Source: Kwoniella bestiolae CBS 10118 (Eukaryota > Basidiomycota > Tremellomycetes > Tremellales > Cryptococcaceae). From it: a DNA stretch of 64,000 bases. The stretch spans positions 7,706,001 to 7,770,000 of the forward strand of contig NC_089241.1 in NCBI RefSeq assembly GCF_000512585.2, read 5' to 3'. Position 1 is the first letter of the stretch. Every line of letters starts with the position of its first letter. Positions 49,060 through 60,393 of this stretch are shown here, piece after piece. The translations under genes were made by a program, and so were the position numbers. The notes below the pieces were generated by a model that ran no database searches, was not told where the DNA came from, and was given only the letters and a program-made list of their open reading frames with translations.

Positions 49060-49846
49060 TTACTGTCGACCTATAAGCAGACCGACTTCATCTACGTCAT
49101 CCTTCTTCTGCCCGTTTGTCTGCTTCTGGGGATCACTATATATATCAATACCTACGAATTAATAAAGATAAATCAGCTTGAGATATATGGCGAACTATGT
49201 TTCGGGGGACTCACCAGCTGCTAAAGAGTCGATGAGAAGCTGCAGTCGTTTCGGTCCCATCGTGGGATCAGCCTACGAACGAATCAAATATTAGCCTCTG
49301 TGCATTCACCAGATCGAAAGTAGCTATACTCACCGTCCTCATCTTCTCCAAATCCCCTCCAAAACCTTCAACAAGCTTATCCATATATACCGTCCTAAAC
49401 TTCTGTCTCCTCTCTTCCTCTTCCTGCTTGTCTGTGCTCTTCCCTTTCATCCTTGAAATGAGGAACGAAGGTATATCAGACGGAGGGGGTGAAGGCGAGT
49501 TGGTAGGGTATCTCGTACGTATTTTAGATTGTTTGACTATGGTAGATGGTCCAGCTTTGGGTTGATCGATCTCTGATTCACTTTCACTCTCACTTTCTGA
49601 TTCCGACTCCGAAGAAGAAGATGACGACGATGAGGATGAGGATGAGGATGATTCCGAGGAGGAGGAAGATTCGCCATCTACTTGCATGGCCTGAGCCTGT
49701 ACGGCCGGTTTGGGAGGAACGACCTCTTCATCTGAACTTGAGGAATCATCTGAAGAAGATGAAGATGACTCGTAAGCTTGTCTTCTCCTACGTTTTCTGG
49801 ATCGTCTGTTGGCTTTTGGCGCTGCTCTCGGTACGGGCGCTGACAT
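49060..49846 (-). CDS. RSA3: Ribosome assembly protein 3
   Basis: Three exons (49334-49846, 49215-49272, 49060-49151) give 220 residues. The N-terminus is basic (RRSRKRRRRQ, likely nuclear/nucleolar) and is followed by an extreme Ser/acidic region with alternating Ser-Glu, a likely casein-kinase-2 substrate. The C-terminal Rsa3 domain contains FRTVYMDKLVEGFGGDLEKMRT, then DPTMGPKRLQLLIDSLAAG and IDIYSD, spread over all three exons. Rsa3 acts in early 60S subunit assembly in the nucleolus. It is divergent from SSL2 by 288 bp. Confidence 0.9.
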
Positions 49847-50134
49847 TGTTGCTGTTGATATGGACAGAGTGGGAGTTGAGTGGAAGATGAGAAATGGCTA
49901 TTGTCGTTGCGAGAACTCAAGAAGTGGACTGGGGAATCTCAACTTTTGAAAACATGCAACTCTGTCCCACGTGGGTTGGTGTTCCTGATGACGGAATCAA
50001 ATATCACTTACCATTTGCCACCGAGGTTGACTAAGTTACCTCATATCACACCTCTCTCTTCTCAATCCATTATCAATCTTTTCTCATCATCCTCTTCACT
50101 CTCTTTCTACTCCTATCAGCAGGAACAGAGCAGA
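49847..50134. promoter_or_regulatory. Divergent promoter RSA3/SSL2 with E-box palindrome
   Basis: 288 bp between the two ATGs. A perfect 10-bp palindrome CCCACGTGGG (CACGTG core) lies at 49966-49975, near the middle. It is the second such CACGTG palindrome in a promoter of this window (the other is before the PPR gene). Confidence 0.5.
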
Positions 50135-53100
50135 ATGAGCAGATCACCCTCCCCAGCCTCATCTCTAGACTTCTTCGAATCCGACCCATCTTCAGAGGAA
50201 GAGTATGTCCCAGTCCGACGACCACGTAAAGTCGGACCTGCAGCAGGGGGTTCAAAGAAGTTATTAGGTGGTGCAAAAGCTGGTGGACCAAAGATCAAGA
50301 TCAATCTGGGTGCATTGCAACGTGCCAAAGATGTGGCGATTGCTCATCCTGCTGATGGACCGATTGAAGAGGATGATTTCGGAGTAGGGGATGAGGATGA
50401 TGAGGGTTATTTCGACGGGATGATTGGAAAACGTGGGATAGATCTGTCGAATCAGGCGTTGAAGTCTGATCATTCGTTGAGGCCTCTTTGGGTGGATGAT
50501 AAGGGGAATATGTGGGTCCGCTTTCTATTGCATGTACAGATCTTTATGGACTGAGTACACCACTTACGAAGTTTCTTTTGGCTTGTCAGCATTGTCGAAG
50601 CTTTCGCACCTTTCGCAAGACAAGCTCAGGATTTTTTAGTAGCTATCGCTGAGCCGGTCTCACGGTATGCTACCCCTCCCTTTCTGCTACGAAAGATCCG
50701 AGCCAAGCTGACCATCCTCGCAGTCCGTCCCTAATTCATGAATATCGAATCACTAAGCCATCCCTTCACTCAGCCATGTCAATCGGATTAGAAACCAAAG
50801 TAGTCATAGAAGTACTATCCCGTCTGTCCAAAACGCCCTTATCGACAAGACTAACAGCAAGAATCGAAGAATGGACCGCATCGTTTGGAAAAGTCCGATT
50901 AGTACTGAAAGATAATAGATACTTTCTGGAGACTAGTGTACCCGAATTTCTTCAGACTCTTATGACGGACGAGGTGATTAGAGATTGCAGAGTTACGAGG
51001 GAGATCGAAAGTGGACCTACAGTCTTTGGAGCGGAGCAGACTGCTAGACCAAGGAGAGATTATGCGATTCCTGGAACTGAGGAAGCGAGAAGAGCGGAGA
51101 GAGGTGAAATTCAGGCGGATGATATCGGTCAGCAGGGGAGGGACAACGATGCGTTGTTGGGAGCTGTGATTGGGATAGGGGAAGGTGAGCTCGGACTTGC
51201 AAATGCGTCAGTTCACTGTAGCTGATCAAGTACCTGCTGCACAGCCGATGAGATGGATGATGAGGATGACGCCGTACACTCGTTTGAAGTGGCTGGGGAG
51301 AGAATGGAGGTATGTCGTATCGATCCACCACGGGATTTCATGTCTGACCTTGTCCCAGGATGTAAGAAGACGATGTAAAGATATCGATCTTCCGGCGTTG
51401 GAAGAATACGATTTCAGAAATGACTCTGTCAATCCCAACCTCGATATACAGCTTAAACCCATGACTGTCATCCGACCCTATCAGGAGATGTCTTTAGCCA
51501 AGATGTTCGGTAATGGTCGTGCTAGATCTGGTGTTATCGTGTTACCTTGTGGTGCTGGTAAGACTTTGGTCGGTATCACTGCAGCATGTACGATCAAGAA
51601 AAGTGCATTGGTGCTTTGTACTTCGGCGTAAGTTGGATTCGTATCATTCGTCTGATCAGTATGCTTTGTCAGCTCACTTGTGCGTTATGCTACAGAGTAT
51701 CTGTCGCTCAGTGGAAACAGCAGTTCCTCCATTTCTCGAATATATCTGAACGTCAGATCTGCGCTTTCACTCAGGGAGAGAAAGAAATGGTATGTCAGCT
51801 ATCCGGTAAGCGTGCGAGGAAAGCAGTAGCTAACCATGGATGATGTCACTAGTTCACGACACCAGCCGGTATCGTCATCTCTACATACTCTATGATCGCC
51901 AAAACTGGTAAACGAGCCCACGACGCCGAGAAGATGATGCAATTTCTACGATCGAGAGAATGGGGTTTCCTACTGCTCGATGAGGTGCACGTAGCTCCCG
52001 CTGATATGTTCAGAAAATGTATCAACAACTTTAAGGTACATGCTAAGCTGGGGTTGACAGGTGAGCTGCGAATGCAGCATCGTCGCGAGTAGCTTGCTGA
52101 CGGGCAACCTATAGCAACTTTGGTCAGAGAAGACGATAGGATCGGTGATTTGGGATATTTGATTGGTCCTAAGTTATATGAGGCGAATTGGATGGATCTA
52201 GCGAAGAATGGACATATCGCCACGGTTCAGGTGAGTTTAGCTGAGACATTCATAGGAACGACCCGTAGCTAACGTTGTCATAGTGTGCCGAGGTCTGGTG
52301 CCCGATGACACCTGAATTCTATCGAGAATACCTGCGGAACCCATCTCGAAAACGAATACTACTGCACGCTATGAACCCGAATAAGATACAGGCTGCTCAG
52401 TTCTTGATCAACTACCATGAGAGTCGAGGAGATAAAGTGATCGTGTTCTCGGATAACGTGTTCGCTCTTGAGGTCAGCTCTCTTCATGGTCGATATTTCG
52501 AGGACAAAGCTGATATTTTGGATCAGGCTTATGCGAAGAAGCTTGGAAAATCGTTCATCCATGGTGGTACACCTGAAGGAGAACGGTTGAGGATTTTGTC
52601 GAGGTTCCAGCATGATCCGCAGCTGAACACCATTTTTCTGTCGAAGGTGAGTTGATCGCGTCTGTCCTAGTCCCCACATAGCTGACGCATAGTTTTAAGG
52701 TCGGAGATACATCCATTGATCTGCCCGAAGCTACATGCTTGATTCAGATCTCCTCTCACTTTGGTTCTCGTAGACAAGAAGCACAGCGTTTAGGTAAGCT
52801 ACCGGTCGCGTTGGGTAGTCACTTAGCTTATGCTATTCTCAACTTAGGGCGTATCTTACGAGCCAAACGAAGGAATGACGAAGGTTTCAATGCTTTCTTC
52901 TACTCGCTCGTGTCTAAAGATACTCAGGAGATGTACTATTCGTCGAAGCGACAAGGGTTCTTGATTGATCAGGTCAGTCATGTTATTGACGATTGTAATC
53001 ATTTCTTGAAGCTGACATAACACATAGGGTTACGCATTCAAAGTCATTACCGAGCTACACGGCCTCGAAGCGATGCCCAACTTGGTTTTCCCGACCAAAG

Positions 53101-53555
53101 CTCAACAAATATCGTTATTGGAAGAAGTGTTAAATACTGGTGATGCAGCAGCGGAAACTGCAGATCACTATATGAGGTTAAATAATGGGAAACACATGAA
53201 ACGACCGGCCGGAAATCAGCCTTCATCTCTATCGAACTCAAGCTCTATGCCTGCTGTGCAGAGGTTTACTGCTCCCTTGGAGCATCTATCGGGTGGTCAG
53301 AATTTGAGTTATAGAGAACAGAATAAATCGGTAAAGTGAGTTTGAAAAGTTTTTTCCGTACATCCAACTACATGACGTGGGGGCGAAAAGAGGGGATGCT
53401 AATGTACGATGATTCGGTATAACAGCAAGGAATTATCAAGAGAAGATAGACAGAATAAGAGAGATAGAGTTGGGGGAAAGGAACAACATTCGTTGTTTAA
53501 GAAGAGAAAACAGGAGCTGGATGCTATCAAGAAACAACGTGCGACTGGTAATTAG
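50135..53555 (+). CDS. SSL2: TFIIH 3'-5' DNA helicase XPB
   Basis: Fourteen exons splice into 876 residues. XPB/Ssl2 is the translocase of TFIIH that opens promoters for RNA polymerase II and acts in nucleotide excision repair. An acidic N-terminal segment is followed by the damage-recognition-like region (IHEYRITKPSLHSAMSIGL and on). Helicase motifs are intact: Walker A PCGAGKT at 389-395, DEVH at 490-493, GLTATLVRED with the XPB-specific RED at 521-523, VIVFSDNVFAL, and motif VI QEAQRLGRILR at about 684-694. The C-terminus is Lys/Arg-rich (FKKRKQELDAIKKQ). All splice junctions fall in frame, and several split family motifs (for example TA|TLVRED and RLG|RILR). Confidence 0.96.
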
Positions 53556-54626
53556 CTTTGTCTATGATCCGAAAAGAGCCTTTTGGTGTACCGATGATAT
53601 CCTTCGATTGAGGTGGTTTGATGTTTTCAATGTAGCCAAGATAAACTGTAAGCTTGATTATTGCGAGTTCGTGGAAGTAGTAAGAAGAGAATCATGTATA
53701 TATGTTGTAACGTCATCCACCCCCCCTTTACGTGCAGTAGGACCTACGGTGTAAGAGCGCGATTTTTCAGTTGCCCTTCAAGTGCTTGCATGCATGCATT
53801 TACATGATCTTCGATCGTGAATACGTCTCCACAGCCAATGACCTCTTCCTGACCAAGTTTGAGAATTGGTTCTGAAGTGTGATGACCTGCTATATCGCCG
53901 GGAAGTTTTCCCAGCCAAATTTTGGCTGGGGCTGACTTTGTTGGCTTCTACAGCAACAATCAAGTCACATGCATACATATGAAGGCAACTAGCAAACTCT
54001 CAAGTTGGGTCTGATCCCATGTGCCAAGTCTCATCGCTCAAGTAATGTCCTTGCACGGACTATAGCTATATCAAAATTTGCAGTTTTACAAGATGGGCGC
54101 CACATGCACATAAAGGGGGGGTGGTCCAGAAAGGGGGTGGATGACGTTATGTATGTCTTTATGGTCAGAACAGAATAGTTCATACACCGTTAGCCGGAGC
54201 CTGAAATATGTTGAAGGAGGACTGGTCGATCGACTCACTGCATTGACAAAGCCCTTGAGGCGACGACAAGTCAGCAGCGACAATGAACGACTCAAAACGG
54301 ATTGAGGCTGAGTTACTACAGCAAAGTACGAAACTCCGAGGTCGGTGATCGAAAATACCCTGCCCAGTTGTCATTCAGTCCTCTGTCGAAAGAAAGAGAC
54401 AATGGAACGATGATTAAAGGGTCCTTCGGGGGATCAAGATTCCTGGTCGCTTCATCAGTCGGTCCTACAATTGGAAACAAAATGTTTCAATCTCAGTCTG
54501 CGGGCTATTCACTCACAAATAGGACATATCCATTATGGTCCTATGTTATAAAAGTGACCTCTGAATTTTAGACATTGACAGCTCGCCGCTTCGATTTCAT
54601 TAATTTTAGTCATACCACTTTAAGCC
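53556..54626. other. Intergenic region at the left edge of the bZIP-like cluster
   Basis: 1.07 kb without a supported gene. It contains a 10-bp perfect inverted repeat with a one-base loop, CCCAGCCAAA-T-TTTGGCTGGG, at 53910-53930, which could fold or act as a terminator-like or protein-binding element. A possible TATA-like stretch (TTATAAAAG) lies at 54545-54553 ahead of the next ATG. Confidence 0.45.
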
Positions 54627-55293
54627 ATGTCGTTCGCTGCCATGATTGAAGAAACCAATATAAGCAACAGCTCAACGTTGCGTAGCGACGAGAGGTCACG
54701 GTATCAACTAGATTCCAGCGGTCCACTATCTGTGGAACAGCAAGAAAGGCTTGAGGGGATCAAACGTGCATTCGAGGTACGCCCATGATTCATTTGAGCC
54801 GAGATCCTACTAAATTGTAGTTTACATAATCTAGGCTCCCAATTCGCAGTCCGTCCTTGCGACTGTCAGTGGAGGAAGTTCGTTATCGCCATATGAAGAC
54901 CAGGAAGATATCTTCTACCCGCCGCACGAGGATATTACCATATCGGACGAATTTTTCATTCACATGGCGACTCCGGGAGCCTCGCATCTATATACGATGT
55001 CAGGCGGTGAGGCGACCCATCTATCTGACGGAGAGTCGGACGATGATGATCGAGTTGACAGACCGGGTATGCCTCACCATACCTCAAGTGGACTCAGGGT
55101 CGCGACCCGGCAGACTTACGAAGATAATACTAGCCACCTGGGGATTATCGCTGACATGGAGACTTTCCGGAAAAGAGCTTACAACTTGAGCCAGCTTGCT
55201 GATGAGTCTCAGAAAACGAGTTCGGAGTGTTTAAGCCTCCTAAACAAGGTTTTGAATCCTCAAACATCGACTGCGATATCAGTCTCTTCCTGA
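54627..55293 (+). CDS. Small acidic hypothetical protein (cluster gene A)
   Basis: Two exons (54627-54776 and 54835-55293) give 202 residues. It begins MSFAAMIEETNISNSSTLRS and has a Glu/Arg-rich helix (VEQQERLEGIKRAFE) at the splice. An acidic middle (YEDQEDIFYPPHEDIT, DGESDDDD) and a C-terminal probable coiled coil (TFRKRAYNLSQLADESQK, LSLLNKVL) follow. There is no recognised domain and no bZIP basic region. Its position, size and fast-evolving look match the neighbouring bZIP-like genes, so it may be a member that lost the DNA-binding part or an unrelated orphan. Confidence 0.6.
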
Positions 55294-56490
55294 TGAGTCG
55301 AGATGTCAGTTCCTCCTTTTTGCGCAATTTGGTGTGTGTTGGTCTGTAAATCTGGCGGTCAAAGATGTTTTGGGATTCGATTCATACGTTACCTTGGGAG
55401 TTTCTTTTACATACGTTTTCGACGACTTTGAATCAATGCACAGCTGCTAGGTGTCCAGGCACTGCTCTTTTTTTATAACTGAGGTAGAGTATGGTATGCC
55501 TGAAGACTTTTCGGCCACACCTACTCCGACTCAAAGTGACGCCAACCACAAAAACCGACTTCAGACAGCATCACCCTGATTTTTCCATCTTACACCCTCA
55601 AGCTGATGCTCGCAAGTTAGGCCTCGCCAAGTGGAACATAGATACATATCTCATGCAGTTACCGCATCTCCTGGTGAGCTGTGCATGAAACACCCGCAGA
55701 AGAGGTCGGATAGTCCTGCAAATCCCCCTTAGACTCATCGGCTCCTTCCTCAGTCCCTTTCCCCTTGGTTCCTGGCACTTCAGCATGAGTTTGGACAAGA
55801 CTTATCGAAACTGAAGCCCAGTCTTTATGCTGGCTGCAGGACTTTACTGTATAGTCCGACACATCAACTTGTACGACTCATGATTGTATCGGTCTCTGAG
55901 ATCACGAAGGTCCCCGATACCATGTCCTTCCATCTGGAATAACGGTAAGCTCCAATCTGTCGGAAGGGAATGGGTACAGGATCAACTGTGTAACATTGAG
56001 ATCATAGCGACTTACTGGTCACGATTATGCAAACTTCTTGAAAATCGCTTGATGTGTTGAGAGTGGGGACGGCCATACTAGCGGCACACAACAGATGATG
56101 ACTGGCTTAAAACGTGGAGTCCGATCGACTCGGATTTTCCATGCCGAATATATAACACGTATCCGTCCAAGTGTGTCATCTAAGTGTTTTGGGATGACTT
56201 TCACTGGACCAGCATCTACCAGCATGTTCTGAAAATCCTTTGTGCAGCTCGCTTGATGTAAATGGTTGTTATCTGTCCTTGACTCTCTAGTACCCATCCT
56301 AACATACAGCATGTCGTCTTTCAACCGTTTGAGAGCCAACGCCTTCCTTTCACTTTGCGGTCCGCGAAACTGCTAGCGTTCTACTTTCCGACAGGCGCAG
56401 GCATATATATATATATTGCTTACCAGGGGATCTGCGGTTTGCGACACACCGGTGCATCAGGTTCTGTAGATTCTTTCCCCTCATTCAATC
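55294..56490. other. Intergenic region inside the cluster
   Basis: 1.2 kb with short frames on both strands but no spliced gene I can defend. A stretch of (TA)n at about 56404-56419 lies about 70-85 bp before the next ATG. A short frame at 55497 containing KNRLQTAS resembles the NRLQAALS of cluster gene B but stops at once; it could be a fossil. Confidence 0.4.
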
Positions 56491-57700
56491 ATGGACACGG
56501 CAGACCAGGTGACCCATATGGACGAAGTGGATCAAGATACTGACAATGTGGACGAGACCTCATTCTTTCCACCACCCGATATGACTCACACCGATTTTGT
56601 CTCTTTGAGCATCAGACGTCACAGCCTTATGAGTGAAGGTGGAATCGACGGTACCCATATGGTGAGCAGACTCCCACATGAAGCCTGCTGAAAGTGTGAA
56701 ACAGGATACTTCGGGGCTCGTGGACTCAGCAATCAGTACTCCTTGTTCGTCAGATTACCTCCATGATGGTTTGTCAGAATCCACATCTCCCGATACTGCC
56801 TATGAGGGTCCTTCAGCAGTATATTCTGACCATCCGACGCTGAATGTGACTGCTATCGCACAAGGGGATGGGATGTCAGGAACAGCTACCACTAAATCAA
56901 CCTTACGAAAGCTGTTACCGCGGAGTGACCTGGAGTCTTCTTCGGAAAACACTAACATAGGTCCCATCCAAGTTGAACTGCCTCGCGTCAAGTCTGATGA
57001 CTGCAAGGAAGAATCACTGGCCCGCCCAGTCAGGAAAACAGACAAGATTAAGAGTGAGTCAAATCACCTCTGAATCCAGCTTTCCCATGTGGGTCTGGGA
57101 CCTTATTGATGAACAACCTCATCTGATCGAAGCACGAGTATGGTCTCAAGCCCAAAGGGATAAGCGAGGAGAATGGCGAAGGAAGGCTGAGGCTACGCTC
57201 TCACAGCTTCAAACTTATCGCTCGCAGAAACAAGCGGAACTGGAAACCTTGAGGTCGAAAACGCGATACAATATTGGACAAAAGGTGTTCCAGGAAAGCT
57301 CGGCACCTATATCTCATGATCCGAAGGCTGTTGCGTCGTGTCTGGACAAAATTGCCGACACCATCTCTCTCCTAAATGAAGAATGGAGCCATCGTACAAG
57401 CTCCAAGGATAGAAAGATATCGAGAGAAGCAGCCGAATCAGAACTTAGAAGCTCGAACACGATGCAGCCCGGACCGGAGAAAAGACGGATTAGGAGTGAG
57501 CACCCAGTACCACGAGAAATCACAAACTCGATCCTTGTGTTCAGGTGTTGCTGACCCCATTTGTGTTTTCAGACAGGCTTCAAGCGGCTTTGTCCCGCTA
57601 TGGGAGAGACGATAAGGAACTCGAAGTCCTGCGGAAAATAGATACTGTACAGAGAGAAAGCGAGAGCTTGGATTTGCAACTGGAGGAATTTGTCTCTTAG
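56491..57700 (+). CDS. bZIP-like protein (cluster gene B)
   Basis: Four exons (56491-56661, 56705-57053, 57151-57495, 57573-57700) give 330 residues. The N-terminal half is acidic and Ser/Thr-rich. Exon 3 opens with a basic, helical segment (TQRDKRGEWRRKAEATLSQLQ) and continues as coiled coil. Exon 4 begins NRLQAALSRYGR from residue 289, which fits the bZIP core N-x2-x-A-x2-S-R (Asn 289, Ala 293, Ser 296, Arg 297). A short leucine-spaced helix ending LDLQLEEFVS follows. The intron before exon 4 is phase 1 and splits the Asn codon (A|AC). The basic region is short of Arg/Lys after the core, so DNA binding is uncertain. The next copy downstream (58051-58197) is a decayed relative of exon 4. Confidence 0.65.
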
Positions 57701-58050
57701 GACGCCCATGATTGCATTTGATGTGTGGCGGTATGAAACCTTAGGCATGACAGTCTTAGTGGGGTTCATAAAGTGTCTGGAAGCGGACAGCTGCGCTTAC
57801 TCTAGAGTAATGGGGTATATCATGAATGGCGACTAAACCTGTGCACCCATCCCAAGCTTGAATGGACTGGATCCAAGACACGAAACTTCTTCATGATTCG
57901 GAATGACGTAATTCTGACCTTTGTAGCAAGTATGGAAGGTATCTCAGTGGGTCAACAAAAATTGCGCAGAGGGTAGACATCCTTTGAAAGATATCTTCTG
58001 ACACGACTGGCTGCAGCCCTTTCAGACAATACAAAAACGTCGGAAACAGT
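57701..58050. other. Non-coding stretch before the relic exon
   Basis: 350 bases after cluster gene B with no open frame of note. It may include unrecognisable remains of the upstream exons of the duplicated gene. Confidence 0.4.
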
Positions 58051-58197
58051 CACAAGTTGCTGGCTGCCCAGTCTCGCTAATACGCGGACGACAGAGCAGA
58101 AGAGCCTTTACAGGATCTAAAGGACACCTACAGAGAGTGCACGGTCCTAGATATGGAGATCGACACGTTTTCTCACAGATATAATGACCGAGCTTGA
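58051..58197 (+). pseudogene. Relic copy of the bZIP-like last exon of cluster gene B
   Basis: Frame 58051-58197 reads HKLLAAQSR, then TAA at 58078-58080, then YADDRAEEPLQDLKDTYREC, then TVLDMEIDTF. This lines up with gene B exon 4 (NRLQAALSR-YGRDDK... RESES LDLQLEEF). The final 20 residues align without gaps, sharing RE, LD and the closing F plus several conservative changes. A stop codon sits exactly between SR and Y. The presumed AG acceptor (58048-58049) is two bases further from the frame than in its relatives. It is best read as a decayed tandem duplicate. Confidence 0.6.
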
Positions 58198-58725
58198 TTT
58201 CCCAAACACAGACATTCGAGTGCGGCGAATATCAGATTATATAATGGATGTCTGCAGGATGGCCGTTGCGTAAACAGCGTGTGGAGAAACAATGCCACGG
58301 AGCCACTTCTCATTCCCATGCAGTCCGTGCTATCACGGGTAGTACACCATGTAAGACACGTCTGAACATTCGTTACAAAGCAAGATGCTACTTGATTCAT
58401 GCACCAGCACAACAATGACGCTTTCGCCGCCAAAGGATTGATACCTGAAGCGGTGATTGATGATAGGTCCTTTGTGATCGATGCAGCGGAGTTTTAGAGA
58501 GCTGCTTTGGGGAAAGTCCGCCCCCAATGTATCCTCGAGCCAGATGATTGACATACCTGCATTGTAGCTGCATATTTTAGGACTTCCCATTTTACATTCC
58601 ACAATTACCTGATATTCTAAGCCTAAACCCTCGAGTTCAGCGCCCCAGATCCATCTCCTACAACCTTCACATCAGACTTACAACATTTCGCTGTACAGCA
58701 TAATTTTTCGCGAACAACAGCTAAA
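58198..58725. other. Intergenic region
   Basis: 528 bases before the next cluster gene. Minus-strand frames here are short and unspliceable. No feature is supported. Confidence 0.4.
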
Positions 58726-60393
58726 ATGGGATACCCTCTCTTACAGCAATTTGAAGATTGGATTCGCTGTGAACAAATAGACCCCATCTCCGTCTCTCTA
58801 GATCCGCGTCGTCATGGTGCGGCCACCCTTCCAGACTCTGCCCGTTCACGTCTGCCTAGTTCAGTGGCTCTGCCACGTATCAATATTCCGCCATGGGATG
58901 GCGCACATGAGTCAGCTTTTGGGTCAGAATCGGTAAGTTAGTCACACATATCGTCTTCTGTCATTGATGCTCATGGTTTTATCAGGTCCCCTACCCTCAA
59001 CCGACCTCAGATCTTTCGGATCAAGGATTCGGGTATCATTTCTCAGGACTCGGTGGCGAAGGCGTCGTTCCTTCTCAATCTTCTCTGGATCTGCTGCATG
59101 CAGAACAGATCACAGGCGTAAGGTCTGCATCGAGTCTCTCGACGGACACTTCAGGCGTCACTCAATCTGGGGGGTTGTCTGAGACTGCAGCGAGTTCATT
59201 GCCTGAGTCTCTGGTGAATGAGCGGTCAGGGACAATTAATCAGTCGCCATCCAGACCTAGAGGCATTGGGTCAGCCAAGGTTATCAGAAGCAGCCGGAGA
59301 CACGGCTCTTCTGCATCACAACGCTCATCAAATTCGGCCTCTATCAGCAATATTCAAGAGGAGAATCGAAGACAGCTTGAACAGCTGGAAGCCCAGGCTC
59401 ATCTCAGTCAAGCCGATGACGAGGCCATCGCCAGGTTGAAGCGTGAGTGTCTATGACGCAGGAGAGCCCCTCCTAGACGGAAAGCTAACATCGTCGCATT
59501 ATATGAAGACCGACTCTCTAGCTCCAGAAGCAAGCACTATACAACAAAGCGACGTCATGAGCTAGAAGACAAGGTCTCACGACAATCAGAATCAGCTTTG
59601 AAAGATGCGAAACGGATATCGGCCTTAGAGTCAGACAACGAAGCTCTCAAAGAACGGTGTGCACAGCTTGAGAATCGCACGGCGCAATCCGAAGCAGATA
59701 ATCGCTATCTTCGGGATCAGCGGGACTCTGCTCAGAAGCTCCGTTGGTATCTATGATAATTCGAGCGTACCTATACTCTTAGACGACCACAGCATGTCTC
59801 TTGAGACTGGCTACAGGATCGGTGGATTTTCAAATCCGCTTGCCGCGCCCAATTTAGACGGATTGCAGATCAGTGACTATGACTCCACACAACCGTCCGA
59901 GACCTGGGAAAGCTGTGTGGAAAGTTCGGGGTTCACTGGTACCGGAATGGGGGATGGCTCAGAAACGCCGTCGACAGTCAGTAATTCGAGACTTCAGGAA
60001 CAGCTTCAGACGTCCCCCTCAATCGGGAATACAAGAAATTTGAGCAAGGCCGCGATCTCTTCCAGTGAGCGACGGTCGTCCAGGGTTTGCGAAAGGGTAC
60101 GAGCCGAGATAAATCCCCTACGACCGCATGGCTTTCCAAAATCGATGCACAGCCGGAGAACCGGCGAAGACGAGACGAACTGGGCAGGATAACAAATAGG
60201 ACGGTAGAGGAAGAAATGGAACTCAGAAAGCTGAGAAGTGCGTCCTAATCCTTCTTAACACTTCGTCAGACTGCTTCATAGGGAAGCCTTTGGTTGATCA
60301 GAGCGTTGTGCTATCTTAGACCGCGTCTACGTTTCCGAAAGTAAGAAAAGGTCGCGACGTCGACGGAAAGATCCTCAACGCCTAGGCCAATAG
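58726..60393 (+). CDS. Double bZIP-like protein (cluster gene C/D)
   Basis: The single-gene model uses exons 58726-58932, 58986-59442, 59509-59746, 59793-60096, 60153-60237 and 60320-60393, giving 454 residues. Without the short intron 59747-59792 there would be two genes: C, stopping at 59756 (303 residues), and D, starting at 59794 (153 residues), only 37 nt apart. The first basic region starts at residue 222: HRLSSSRSKHYTTKRRHELE, then a heptad zipper (ISALESDNEALKERCAQLEN). The second follows VEEEMELRKLR at 431: NRVYVSESKKRSRRRRK, but the protein ends eight residues later, so it lacks a zipper. Both basic regions are preceded by a phase-1 intron splitting the first codon (C|AC giving His, A|AC giving Asn). 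Confidence 0.6.

Noticed and set aside
49546..49890. Plus-strand frame across RSA3
   Set aside because: It is the antisense shadow of the Ser/Glu repeat of RSA3.
55497..55580. Short frame with KNRLQTAS as another bZIP fossil
   Set aside because: The resemblance to gene B is only about eight residues before a stop, too short to claim.
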